A stretch of 64,000 bases of DNA from Mycolicibacterium sp. MU0050 (GTDB lineage: Bacteria > Actinomycetota > Actinomycetes > Mycobacteriales > Mycobacteriaceae). Both the position numbers and the translations under genes were made by a program. The stretch is from positions 1,922,001 to 1,986,000 of the forward strand of contig NZ_OY726395.1 of assembly GCF_963378085.1 (NCBI RefSeq), written 5' to 3'. The notes under the pieces were generated by a model. The model was not told the origin of the DNA. It saw only the letters and a program-made list of their open reading frames with translations, and ran no database searches. Below, in pieces: positions 7,895-16,502 of this stretch; within the stretch, counting starts at the first letter, position 1; the number at the start of each line of letters is the position of its first letter.

Positions 7895-7900
7895 CATACT
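7895..7900 (+). promoter_or_regulatory. -10 box for leaderless macro-domain gene
   Basis: CATACT ends 6 nt before ATG 7907, which places transcription start on or next to the A of the ATG. No ribosome site is visible. Confidence 0.45.
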
Positions 7901-7906
7901 GGCCTC

Positions 7907-8413
7907 ATGCCCACCCTCACTGCCATCCAGGGCGACATCACCCAGCAGGATGTGGACGCGATTGTCAACGCCGCGAACAGCGCGATGCGCGGCGGCGGCG
8001 GTGTCGACGGCGCGATCCACCGCGCCGGCGGGCCGGCCATCCTGCGCGACTGCATCGAGCGCTTCCCCGACGGCCTGGCCACCGGCGACGCCGGCTGGAC
8101 CACCGCGGGCGAGCTGCCCGCCCAGTGGGTGATCCACACCGTCGGACCCAACTACAACGCCGGGCAGCGCGACCGCGCCCTGCTGGAGTCCTGCTATCGG
8201 CGCGCCCTGCAGGTGGCCGACGAACTCGGCGTCCGGACCGTGGCCTTTCCGCTGATCAGCAGCGGCATCTACGGATGGCCGCAAGACGACGCCATCGCCG
8301 CGGCCATCGAGACCATCACCACCGCCGACGTCGACGTCGAGCAGGTTGTCCTGGTCGCCTTCGACGCTGCCACCTACGACGCGGTGTGCACGCAGCTGGA
8401 CTCTGGGACGTAG
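7907..8413 (+). CDS. Macro-domain ADP-ribose hydrolase
   Basis: 168 residues, a single macro domain. MPTLTAIQGDITQQDVDAIVNAANSAMRGGGGVDGAIHRAGG holds the catalytic Asn (VNAAN) and the glycine-rich phosphate loop. PAQWVIHTVGP and FPLISSGIYGWP give the second phosphate loop. Bacterial members remove ADP-ribose from proteins or nucleic acids or deacetylate O-acetyl-ADP-ribose. No DarT-like toxin lies beside it, so it is not obviously a toxin-antitoxin antidote. Longer upstream open frame is ignored because homology begins at this ATG. Before the IS insertion it would have ended about 90 bp upstream of jetA. Confidence 0.88.
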   Translation: MPTLTAIQGDITQQDVDAIVNAANSAMRGGGGVDGAIHRAGGPAILRDCIERFPDGLATGDAGWTTAGELPAQWVIHTVGPNYNAGQRDRALLESCYRRALQVADELGVRTVAFPLISSGIYGWPQDDAIAAAIETITTADVDVEQVVLVAFDAATYDAVCTQLDSGT

Positions 8414-8488
8414 TGCGCGAACGAAGTGGCAAGGTGGTCGACCCAGCGCTTTGGCGTTCTCGTCGGGTTCGGCTGTCGGGCGTAATGC

Positions 8489-9589
8489 CTAGTGCTCCGT
8501 CTGTGAATTGAGGTGGTTAAGTGTTTCGCGTCCGCGGCGGACTTTGGTGATGATGTCTTCTGCGGTGGCTTTCCAGATGAATGGCGTGGGGTTGGCGTTC
8601 CAGTGGGCGGCCCAGGTGGTGATCGCCTCGGTGAGATCGGCGACGCTGGTGAATACTCCGCGACGCAGTCGTTTGTCGGTGAGCTCTTTGAACCAGCGTT
8701 CGATGAGATTGAGCCAGGAACTCGAGGTCGGAGTGGGGTGCAGGTGCCAGCGGCGACGGTCCTTGTGCGCCAGCCACTTCTTGATCTCCGGAGTCGAGTG
8801 CGCCGAGAGGTTGTCAAGCACGACATGCACGGCCAGTCCGCGGGGCACAGAGGCGTCGATCTGTTTGAAGAACCGCAGTACATCGGCGCCGGTGTGGCCT
8901 TTGCGCAGATCGGTGAGCACCTCACCGGTGGCAACGTTCATCGCCGCGAACAGGTCGATGGTGCCGTGGCGTTTGTAGTCGTGGGTCATGGTGCCGGCTC
9001 GGCCGGGTTTCATCGGCAGCGAGGGTTGGGTCCGGTCCAGCGCTTGACATTGAGTCTTCTCATCGAAGGAAAACACCACCGCACGGGCTGGCGGATTCAT
9101 GTACAGCCCAACAACATCGACGAGTTTCTCCTCGAAATGCGGATCGTTGCTGACCTTGAAGGTCTTCACCTTCCAAGGTTGGAGATTGTGGTCAGCCCAG
9201 ATCTTGGCCACGGAGTCTTTTCCGACCCCAACCCGGGCGGCCATGGTGCGGGTGGACCACTGCGTCGATCCGTCTGCGGGCAGTTCTTCACGGGTCAGAC
9301 GCAGCACTTCGGCGACCGTACCCGCTGGCAGACTGGGCTTGCGGCCGCGACCTTTGGCGATCTTGCCCACACCGGCGATGCCTTCTTCGGAGAATCGAGA
9401 ACGCCAGCGTCGCACCGCATCCGAGTCCACCCCACAGCGCCGCCCGATCTCATCGTTGGCGATCCCGTCACAGGCCCACAGCAGGCCCCGAGCTTGGATC
9501 ACCGCCCGGTGCGGCAACGACGTCGAGGCCGCCATCCGCTCCAGCTCAACTCGCTGTTCAACCGTCGCCGTCAACGCCGCAGCCACCAT
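8489..9589 (-). CDS. IS630-family transposase
   Basis: 366 residues, full length for the family. The N-terminus is a helix-turn-helix region (IANDEIGRRCGVDSDAVRRWRSRF, about 42-65; a second HTH near 110-130). The DDE catalytic core is visible: FSFDEKTQ, VVLDNLSAH and NLIERWFKEL carry the D, D and E. The frame is intact, so the element may be active. TAGACT (9596-9601) lies 6 nt before the ATG, suggesting a leaderless transcript. The stop codon TAG is made of the duplicated TA target plus one flanking host base. Confidence 0.93.
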   Translation of the reverse strand: MVAAALTATVEQRVELERMAASTSLPHRAVIQARGLLWACDGIANDEIGRRCGVDSDAVRRWRSRFSEEGIAGVGKIAKGRGRKPSLPAGTVAEVLRLTREELPADGSTQWSTRTMAARVGVGKDSVAKIWADHNLQPWKVKTFKVSNDPHFEEKLVDVVGLYMNPPARAVVFSFDEKTQCQALDRTQPSLPMKPGRAGTMTHDYKRHGTIDLFAAMNVATGEVLTDLRKGHTGADVLRFFKQIDASVPRGLAVHVVLDNLSAHSTPEIKKWLAHKDRRRWHLHPTPTSSSWLNLIERWFKELTDKRLRRGVFTSVADLTEAITTWAAHWNANPTPFIWKATAEDIITKVRRGRETLNHLNSQTEH

Positions 9590-9639
9590 CCACCGAGTCT
9601 ACCAACAAATAACCAGACTATTTCAACGACACACCACTA
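8490..9639 (-). mobile_element. IS630-family insertion sequence
   Basis: About 1150 bp, bounded at both ends by TA (8490-8491 and 9638-9639), as expected from IS630 TA target duplication. Imperfect terminal inverted repeats start directly inside: GTGCTCCGTCTGTGAA on the left and, reading inward on the opposite strand, GTGGTGTGTCGTTGAA on the right. It carries one transposase gene reading leftward. The element separates the macro-domain gene from jetA and ends 10 bp before the jetA ATG. Confidence 0.85.
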
Positions 9640-9643
9640 GGCT
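9638..9643 (+). promoter_or_regulatory. Putative jetA -10 box, split by the IS target TA
   Basis: TAGGCT (9638-9643) ends 6 nt before ATG 9650, the spacing of the other leaderless genes here. Its TA is the target duplication of the IS. Removing the IS restores the same hexamer (TA at 8490-8491 followed by GGCT), so the element appears to have landed in this -10 box and replaced the upstream promoter DNA with its own end. Confidence 0.45.
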
Positions 9644-9649
9644 CAGGGG

Positions 9650-11104
9650 ATGGACTACGACGCGATCGGCGCGTTGCGCGACCGACATCCGGCCTGGCGT
9701 CTGCTCCGCGCCGGTAACGCGGTGCTGATCCTGTCTTTTCTCGGAGGGTTTTTCGTCGAAGGCAACCGCGGGGCCTGTTCGGCGAGCGAGGTCGCCGACG
9801 CCTTGGACGATCATCTGTACGCACTCAACACCGGAAGTTCCGAGGCGCGGTACCCGAAAGATCCGCGCGCCTATCTGGACGATTGGGCGGCCACCGATGC
9901 CGGGTTCCTGCGACGGTTCTACCCGACCGGCGACGACGAAGTCCACTATGAGGTGACACCAGCGTTCGAGAAGGCCTACGCCTGGGTGCTCAGCCTGCAG
10001 GGCAGGTCTTTCGTGGGCACCGAGTCCCGGCTGCACACCGTCGTCGAGCTGCTGCGCCAAATCGTGCATGGCACCGAACTCCAGCCTGATGTCCGGCTGG
10101 CCGAACTGCACCGTCGCCGCGATGAGATCGACGCCCAGATCGCCGCCGTCGAGGCGGGCGATGTAGCGATGCTCGACGCCACCGCGGTCCGTGACCGCTA
10201 CCAACAGCTGTCGACCACAGCGCGGGAACTGTTGTCCGACTTTCGTGAGGTCGAAGAGAATTTCCGGCTCTTGGACCGGGCCGCACGGGAGAAGATCGCC
10301 GCCTGGGAGGGCTCCAAGGGTGAACTGCTCGCCGAACTGGTCGGAAGCCGATCTGAGATCGCCGGCTCCGACCAGGGCCGAAGCTTTCAGGCGTTCTACG
10401 ATTTCCTGCTGTCCGAACAGCGCCAGAGCGAACTCGCCGAACTGATAGCCAAGGTATCCGCACTCGACACGGTCGTCAGCGACCAGCACAGCCCCAGCAT
10501 CACGGGAATTCACCACGACTGGTCGGAGGCCGCCGACCGGGCACAACGCACCGTCCGGCAGATCTCCGAGCAGTTGCGCCGCTTCCTCGACGACCAGGTC
10601 TGGCTGGAAAACCGGCGTGTTCTGGACCTGGTCAGGGCGGTGGAGGCCGCAGCCTTGGATGTGCGTGACAACCCGCCGTCCTTCGGCCTGGAGGTCGATG
10701 AACCGGGGATCGAGATCGCGCTTCCGTTCGAGCGCCCGCTCTATCAATCTCCGCCGGCTGTCGCGGTCGAGAGCACCATCTCGGAAGGTGTCGGGGAGGT
10801 GGACGCCGACGTGCTGTTCGCGCAGACCTACATTGACCAGGCCCGGTTGGTCGAGACGATTCGCGCTGTCCTGCCCGAGAATTCCTCAGCGCTGTTGTCG
10901 GATGTCATCGCGGTACACCCGATCGAGCAGGGCGCGGCTGAAATCGTGGGCTATCTTGCGCTCACCGACGAGGACGTGAGCATCGACATGGACGACACGG
11001 AGGAGACCGTCCTGGAATACCCAGACCCCGCAGACCAGGAGGTCACCAAGCGGGCACGGTTGCCGAAGGTGACGGTACGTCGAAGCGCGAGGGAAGAACG
11101 ATGA
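9650..11104 (+). CDS. jetA: Wadjet component JetA (DUF3375)
   Basis: 484 residues. The start MDYDAIGALRDRHPAWRLLRAGNAVLILSFLGGFF is typical of DUF3375 proteins, the kleisin-like JetA/MksF-type subunit of type I Wadjet. A winged-helix-like region is followed by a coiled-coil section (about 135-230, EIDAQIAAVEAGDVAML and nearby). In Wadjet, JetA bridges the SMC-like JetC and recruits JetB in a loop-extruding complex that senses small circular DNA. It overlaps jetB by 4 bp (ATGA). Base composition looks less GC-rich than neighbouring core genes, consistent with transfer. Confidence 0.9.
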   Translation: MDYDAIGALRDRHPAWRLLRAGNAVLILSFLGGFFVEGNRGACSASEVADALDDHLYALNTGSSEARYPKDPRAYLDDWAATDAGFLRRFYPTGDDEVHYEVTPAFEKAYAWVLSLQGRSFVGTESRLHTVVELLRQIVHGTELQPDVRLAELHRRRDEIDAQIAAVEAGDVAMLDATAVRDRYQQLSTTARELLSDFREVEENFRLLDRAAREKIAAWEGSKGELLAELVGSRSEIAGSDQGRSFQAFYDFLLSEQRQSELAELIAKVSALDTVVSDQHSPSITGIHHDWSEAADRAQRTVRQISEQLRRFLDDQVWLENRRVLDLVRAVEAAALDVRDNPPSFGLEVDEPGIEIALPFERPLYQSPPAVAVESTISEGVGEVDADVLFAQTYIDQARLVETIRAVLPENSSALLSDVIAVHPIEQGAAEIVGYLALTDEDVSIDMDDTEETVLEYPDPADQEVTKRARLPKVTVRRSAREER

Positions 11105-11679
11105 GCAACGACCGCGCGGTTGCCGCGGCCATCATCCGGCTGATGCAGGGAGTCGTCTACCGCAGCTCTGATGAGGACACCTGGCAGACCCTGGAACGGT
11201 CGGGCGCAGGAGTCCGAGACCATTTCGCCACCCTCGGTGTCGACGTCGTGGTCGACGACAGCGAGGGTTACGCCTATCTACGCTCCCGGCCGGCCGAGGA
11301 TGGCGAGGAGGCGCTGCCACGGTTGGTGCGCCGGCGGGCACTGACCTACAACGTCAGCTTGCTGCTCGTGCTGCTGCGCAAGCGGCTCGTCGAATTCGAG
11401 ACCAGCACCGGCGAAGGGCGTTTGGTGCTGAGCACCGACCAGATCGTCGAGATGCTGCGACTCTTCCAAGCCGAATCCACCAACGAGGCCCGCGTGGTGG
11501 ACCAAGCCGAGACCACCATCAAGAAGGCCGCCGAACTCGGCTTCCTCCGTCAGTTGCGTGGCCAGCACGACCATTGGGAGGTTCGCCGGATCCTCAAGGC
11601 CTACGTCGACGCTCACACCCTGTCCGACTTCGCCGCCAAGCTGCGCGAGTACGCGGGCGACCCGGCCGGGGTCGAGTGA
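11101..11679 (+). CDS. jetB: Wadjet component JetB (DUF4194)
   Basis: 192 residues, matching the size and pattern of DUF4194, the MukE/KITE-like partner in type I Wadjet. Recognisable parts are RAVAAAIIRLMQGVVYRSSDEDTWQTL, then ALPRLVRRRALTYNVSLLLVLLRKRLVEFE and a C-terminal winged-helix segment ending DHWEVRRILKAYVDA. KITE subunits dimerise on the kleisin JetA. ATG overlaps the jetA stop (ATGA), and its stop overlaps an in-frame GTG of jetC. Confidence 0.9.
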   Translation: MSNDRAVAAAIIRLMQGVVYRSSDEDTWQTLERSGAGVRDHFATLGVDVVVDDSEGYAYLRSRPAEDGEEALPRLVRRRALTYNVSLLLVLLRKRLVEFETSTGEGRLVLSTDQIVEMLRLFQAESTNEARVVDQAETTIKKAAELGFLRQLRGQHDHWEVRRILKAYVDAHTLSDFAAKLREYAGDPAGVE

Positions 11680-14600
11680 CGCCGATGAGTGAAACACTGT
11701 TCAGCACAACAGACTTGGTCGAACGCCGCGGCGCCGGCTACCGACTGCACTGCGCCGAGGTCTACAATTGGGGCACTTTCGACGGCCAGGTCTGGCGGTT
11801 CACCCCCGGCACCGAGACCTCCTTGCTCACGGGCGACATCGGCTCGGGCAAGTCCACCATCGTCGACGCCCTCACCACGTTGTTGGTGCCATCCCACAAG
11901 GCCGCCTACAACAAGGCCGCCGGTGCCGAGGCCAAGGAACGGACCCTACGCTCCTATGTCGAGGGCCACTACAAGTCGGAGCGCAACGAGTCCACCGGCA
12001 AGTCCCGCTCGAAAGGCCTGCGCGAGAGCAAGAGCACCTATTCGGTGATCCTGGGGGTCTTTCGCAATCACGGCCACGACGAGACGGTCACCCTGGCCCA
12101 GGTGTTCCAGCAGCGTGAGAGCACCGGACAGCCTTATCGTTTTTTCGTCACGGCGGTCAAGGAGCTGTCGATCGCGACGGACTTCGCCGACTTCGGTACC
12201 GACCTACGCGAACTGCGCAAGAGGCTTCGGTCTGCCGGGGCGGAGATCTTCGACGAGTTCCCCAAATATGCCACCTCCTTGCGCCGCCTGCTCGGCATCC
12301 GTTCAGAGCAGGCGCTCGAGCTTTTCCATCAGACCGTCTCGATGAAATCGGTTGGAAACCTCAATGATTTCGTGCGCGATCACATGCTCGAACCCAGTGA
12401 CTCCACCGATCGGGTTCGCGACATCATCGACCATTTCGAGGACCTGACCAAGGCGCACGATGCCGTCAAACGGGCTCGTGAACAACTCGAAGCGTTGCAG
12501 CCCGTGGTGGAGACCGCACAGAAGTACGACGCTGCACTCGCCGATCGGGACGCTCTGGAGCGCGAGCGGTCTGCCTTGAGGCTCTTCATTGCCGAACTTC
12601 GCGCCGGACTCCTCGCCGACGAGATCGCAGTTCTCGAGGCCGACGGCGCAGCCTTGTGGCAGCAACAGGACGCAGCCGAATCTCAACAGCGCACACTCAA
12701 CCATGAACGCGACTCTTTGATCGAGGAGCGCGCCAAGGCCGGTGGCGATCGGATCGGCGAGTTGGAGCGCCTCGCTCACGAAGCTCGATCCCAGGCCGAG
12801 ATGCGGCGCCAAGCCAAGACGTTGTTCGACGCGGCGGTGAGCCAGGCCGGGCTGGAACCTGTGGCCGACGACGGGGCATTCGCGGCGCTGTCCACCTTGG
12901 TCGCCGCCGAACGAGTCCGGTTGACTGCCGAGAAACGAGAGCTGGACATCGCCCTCATCGACGTGATCGGCCGCGAGCGCGAGTCCCGACGCAGGTGCGA
13001 CGTTCTCAGCCAGGAGATAGCGAGCCTGGAACAGCGGAGCAACAACCTGCCGCACGAACAGATCGCCGTGCGCGCGGAGTTGTGTGCCGCGCTCGGGCTG
13101 ACACCGGAGGATCTGCCGTACGCCGGTGAACTGCTCGACGTCTACGACGAGCACGCGCAGTGGCGGGGCGCGGCCGAACGTGTGCTGCGTGGCTTCGCGC
13201 TCTCGTTGCTGGTGCCGCAGCGGCACTACGACGACGTGGCCGCATGGGTGAACGGGCGCAGGCTCACCGTCGGCGGCCGGGGCACCAAACTGGTCTACGA
13301 GAGGGTGCCCCAGAATCGGGTGCGACTACAGTCGGCCGACACGGATGGTCTGTTGCTGGCCGACTGCATCGACGTGCGGGAAGGGTCGTTCCACGAATAT
13401 CTGCGAAACGAGCTGACCAAACGGGCCGACTTCCGGTGTGCGCTGAATCTCGACGAGTTCCGCAGTCACCGACGGTCGGTCACCCGGGAAGGCCAGCTGC
13501 GTTCCGGTGACCGGCATGAAAAGGACGATCGGCATCTCGTCGACGATCCCCGCCGTTGGGTGCTGGGCTGGGTCAACGAACGGAAGGTCGCTGCCCTGCG
13601 CGCCGAACTGGCGGCGTTGGAACACGAATGTGCACAGGCCGCCGATGAGTCGGCCAGGCTGACCGAGCAGCGCGAAACGCTGCAGCATCGACTGGATGCG
13701 TTCCTACGGGTGGAGGGGTTCCGTTCCTGGGCTGAACTGGATGTCGACGAGGCCGATTCGCGCGCCGAAAGCCACGACGCCGAGCGGATTCGGCTGCAGG
13801 CCGGCTCGTCTCGGCTGGAGGAGATCACCCGTGCGCTGGATCGCAATGCCGAAGCGGCCGGCGTCACGGCGGAACTCATCAAGAAGCTCACCGGTGAGCT
13901 CGCTACGACGGCCACGGCCAAGCAGCATGCGCAACAGGAGCGCAAGCGCGACGAGGAGTTCGTCGCCGCGCAGTCGGTCGAGCACCGCGAAGCTGCCCGC
14001 GCGTCATACTCGGCCCTGGACGAACGCCTAGGGGCGAACCGTCCCGCTCGCGCAGTGGACTGCGCCGAGACGGAGACCACGTTGTCGGCGGACCTGCACC
14101 GGCGGATCGAACGCCTGACTCGCGAGTTGGGCGGGTACGGACAGAGCCTGGGTCAATACATGCTCGAGGTGCTTCGCCGGTGGCCCGAGCTGCGGGCGGA
14201 CATGGATGCCGATGTCGAAGCCCGCAGCGACTTCCTGAAGTTTCGGGACCGAGTGGCGACGGATGATCTGCCGCGGTTCGAAAACGAGTTCAAAGATCAG
14301 CTCAACAAGAATACAATCCAGGAGTTGGCGGGGTTCAACAACTGGCTGAACCGGCAGGCCGCGGCCATCGATGAGCGCATAGATCGCATCAACGAGGCTC
14401 TCGGAGCGGTGCCCTATAACCCTGGCCGCGTCATCCGGTTGGAGAAAGAACCCACCACCAATCAGGATGTCGCGCAGTTCCGGTCCGACTTGCGCAACCT
14501 GACCAATGACAGTCTGGCCGTCGACGGGGACCAGTACTCCGAACAGCGTTTCCTCGACGTGAAGCGGATCATCGAGCGCTTCCGCGGTCGCGACGGTTAC

Positions 14601-15068
14601 GCTGAATCCGACAAGAACTGGACCCGTCGGGTCACCGATGTGCGCAATTGGTTCGTGTTCTCCGCTTCTGAACGTGACGTCGAGACCGATGACGAGTGGG
14701 AGCACTACAGCGACTCCGACGGCAAATCCGGTGGGCAGAAAGAGAAACTTGCCTACACGATTCTGGCGGCCTCCCTGGCCTATCAGTTCGGCCTGGAATG
14801 GGGAGTCGAGCAGTCACGGGATTTCCGGTTCGCCGTCATCGACGAGGCGTTCGGTCGCGGATCGGACGTCTCGACGAGGTACGCACTGGAACTCTTCGCG
14901 ACGCTTGGGCTGCAGTTGTTGATCGTCACGCCGTTGCAGAAGGTGCACGTCATCGAGCCTTACGTGCGGGCGATCGGCATTGTTGACAACCCTACCGGGA
15001 CCTATTCACGGCTACAGACGATGACGATAGACGAGTACCGGCAGCGACGAGATGGACCTCGACGGTGA
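11676..15068 (+). CDS. jetC: Wadjet component JetC (SMC-like ATPase)
   Basis: 1130 residues from GTG 11676, which overlaps the jetB stop like the other junctions of this operon; ATG 11685 is an alternative three codons later. Walker A GDIGSGKST is at about residue 53. Long coiled coils flank a hinge-like middle (about 250-560 and 650-850, rich in E, R, A, L). The C-terminus has the ABC signature SGGQKEKLAY (about 1018) and Walker B FAVIDEAFGRG (about 1052). This is the MukB/SMC-like motor that extrudes DNA in type I Wadjet. All ATPase motifs are intact. Confidence 0.92.
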   Translation: MTPMSETLFSTTDLVERRGAGYRLHCAEVYNWGTFDGQVWRFTPGTETSLLTGDIGSGKSTIVDALTTLLVPSHKAAYNKAAGAEAKERTLRSYVEGHYKSERNESTGKSRSKGLRESKSTYSVILGVFRNHGHDETVTLAQVFQQRESTGQPYRFFVTAVKELSIATDFADFGTDLRELRKRLRSAGAEIFDEFPKYATSLRRLLGIRSEQALELFHQTVSMKSVGNLNDFVRDHMLEPSDSTDRVRDIIDHFEDLTKAHDAVKRAREQLEALQPVVETAQKYDAALADRDALERERSALRLFIAELRAGLLADEIAVLEADGAALWQQQDAAESQQRTLNHERDSLIEERAKAGGDRIGELERLAHEARSQAEMRRQAKTLFDAAVSQAGLEPVADDGAFAALSTLVAAERVRLTAEKRELDIALIDVIGRERESRRRCDVLSQEIASLEQRSNNLPHEQIAVRAELCAALGLTPEDLPYAGELLDVYDEHAQWRGAAERVLRGFALSLLVPQRHYDDVAAWVNGRRLTVGGRGTKLVYERVPQNRVRLQSADTDGLLLADCIDVREGSFHEYLRNELTKRADFRCALNLDEFRSHRRSVTREGQLRSGDRHEKDDRHLVDDPRRWVLGWVNERKVAALRAELAALEHECAQAADESARLTEQRETLQHRLDAFLRVEGFRSWAELDVDEADSRAESHDAERIRLQAGSSRLEEITRALDRNAEAAGVTAELIKKLTGELATTATAKQHAQQERKRDEEFVAAQSVEHREAARASYSALDERLGANRPARAVDCAETETTLSADLHRRIERLTRELGGYGQSLGQYMLEVLRRWPELRADMDADVEARSDFLKFRDRVATDDLPRFENEFKDQLNKNTIQELAGFNNWLNRQAAAIDERIDRINEALGAVPYNPGRVIRLEKEPTTNQDVAQFRSDLRNLTNDSLAVDGDQYSEQRFLDVKRIIERFRGRDGYAESDKNWTRRVTDVRNWFVFSASERDVETDDEWEHYSDSDGKSGGQKEKLAYTILAASLAYQFGLEWGVEQSRDFRFAVIDEAFGRGSDVSTRYALELFATLGLQLLIVTPLQKVHVIEPYVRAIGIVDNPTGTYSRLQTMTIDEYRQRRDGPRR

Positions 15069-16228
15069 GCCAAGCCTGGACCACACCCGACGACATCGCC
15101 GCAAAGGTCAAGCGGCGGTGGAACGACGGATCGTTGTTGCGTGCCTACGCCGAAGGCGAGCCGTTTGTTGCAATCGAAGTGCCGCTTCGAGGTCCCACAC
15201 CCACGCAGATCGGTGCGGACATCGAGGCCGCGCGCGCCTGGGTGGCGGCCCTCGATGACGGCCGTCGCGACGACACCCGGTTCACCCTGGAATGGAAAAC
15301 GGTCGGCGGCAGACATGTCGGCCGCAACACGTTGCCCGTGCGGGCGGTGGTGTCCTCGTGGGATCAGGCGTGGACGCTGTTGGGGGTGACATCGATGGTC
15401 CGGCGGTTCGATGAGTTGCTGGTGTCGACACAACAGCATCCGCGGATTCGGGCATGGCTGATCGCCAATCCCCATCGCGCGCTTTCACTCGCCCCGGAGC
15501 TGCCGCAACTGATCGCCGCCTACCTCTGGCTCGACGACCATCGGCAGTCGCGGCGGTACCTGCGCGAGATCAGCGCCCCCGGCGTTGATACCAAGTTCGT
15601 GGAGAGGCGTCGTTCGGACCTGGCCGGCATGTTGGGCATCCCGTCGAAGCCCACGGAGTTCCTGTCTGGGCTGGGCTTGCAGTCCAAGCCCGTCATGGTG
15701 CGCCTGCGACCTGCGCCTTCGCTGGGTCTGCCGGCCCCGCTCACGGAGCTGGCAGTGCGCAGTGAGGAGTTGGCGCAACTCGACGTGCGTCCGCGAATCG
15801 CGGTGGTCATCGAGAACGAGGTCAGCTATCTGAGTGCCGAAGTCCCTGACGGCGGAATAGTCTTCTGGGGCAAGGGTTTCGAGGTCGACAACGTGGGCAG
15901 GCTGCCATGGCTGGGCGGCGTCGATGTCGTGTATTGGGGCGACATCGACACCCACGGATTCGCCATTCTCGACCGACTGCGGGCGTGGCTGCCGGCGACT
16001 CGGTCCGTGCTGATGGACCGCGTCACCCTCCTGCAGCACCGGGACCGTTGGGTGGGGGAGGACCGCCCGTCGAGGTCCCTGCTGACCCGACTGACCCGCG
16101 ACGAGCAGAATCTCTACCGGGACCTCGTAGAGGATGGCCTCGGTGATCGCGTCCGTCTGGAGCAGGAACGAATTGACTGGAGCTGGGCCCAGCAGCAACT
16201 GAGAGCCGCGACCCGAGTCCAGGTATGA
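15065..16228 (+). CDS. jetD: Wadjet component JetD (TOPRIM nuclease)
   Basis: 387 residues. The N-terminal half is DUF3322-like (TPDDIAAKVKRRWNDG, then RREISAPGVDTKFVERRRSDL in the central part). The C-terminal half is DUF2220, a TOPRIM-like fold: IENEVSYLS gives the acidic Glu (E250) and VVYWGDIDTHGF gives the DxD metal pair (D293, D295). JetD is the endonuclease that cuts plasmid DNA after JetABC stalls on a small circle. The acidic residues look complete. GTG 15065 overlaps the jetC stop by 4 bp. Confidence 0.92.
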   Translation: MSQAWTTPDDIAAKVKRRWNDGSLLRAYAEGEPFVAIEVPLRGPTPTQIGADIEAARAWVAALDDGRRDDTRFTLEWKTVGGRHVGRNTLPVRAVVSSWDQAWTLLGVTSMVRRFDELLVSTQQHPRIRAWLIANPHRALSLAPELPQLIAAYLWLDDHRQSRRYLREISAPGVDTKFVERRRSDLAGMLGIPSKPTEFLSGLGLQSKPVMVRLRPAPSLGLPAPLTELAVRSEELAQLDVRPRIAVVIENEVSYLSAEVPDGGIVFWGKGFEVDNVGRLPWLGGVDVVYWGDIDTHGFAILDRLRAWLPATRSVLMDRVTLLQHRDRWVGEDRPSRSLLTRLTRDEQNLYRDLVEDGLGDRVRLEQERIDWSWAQQQLRAATRVQV

Positions 16229-16270
16229 CGCCCGACGAATTGGAGCTACCGCACCCCGATTGGAGGTGTG

Positions 16271-16276
16271 TACATT
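16271..16276 (+). promoter_or_regulatory. -10 box of the second toxin-antitoxin operon
   Basis: TACATT ends 7 nt before ATG 16284, so the antitoxin mRNA is probably leaderless. GTGTGTA repeats on both sides of the box (16267-16273 and 16278-16284) could form a direct-repeat operator. Confidence 0.45.
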
Positions 16277-16283
16277 GGTGTGT

Positions 16284-16502
16284 ATGGCTCGGTTGAATGT
16301 CTATGTGCCCGATGAGTTGGCCGAGCGCGCCCGGGCTCGGGGATTGAACGTCTCGGCGTTGACCCAGGCCGCGATTCGCGCCGAGTTGGAGGATTCGGCC
16401 ACCGACGCGTGGCTGGAGAGCTTGGACCCTCGAAGCGCCGAAGCCCGGCATGGCGACGTGCTGGAAGCCATTGACGCCGCCCGCGACGAGCTCGGGTCGT
16501 GA
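16284..16502 (+). CDS. Antitoxin, CcdA/VapB-like ribbon-helix-helix
   Basis: 72 residues from ATG 16284. MARLNVYVPDELAERARARGLNVSALTQAAIRAELE is a ribbon-helix-helix N-terminus of the CcdA/VapB kind. The acidic C-terminus (TDAWLESLDPRSAEARHGDVLEAIDAARDELGS) is the likely toxin-wrapping part. Its stop overlaps the downstream GTG by 4 bp. It lies 55 bp after jetD on the same strand and is probably a separate leaderless unit. Confidence 0.82.
   Translation: MARLNVYVPDELAERARARGLNVSALTQAAIRAELEDSATDAWLESLDPRSAEARHGDVLEAIDAARDELGS

Noticed and set aside
11574..11675. Longer N-terminus for JetC starting at 11574
   Set aside because: The extra residues are an arginine-rich shadow of jetB in another frame; homology begins at MSETLF.
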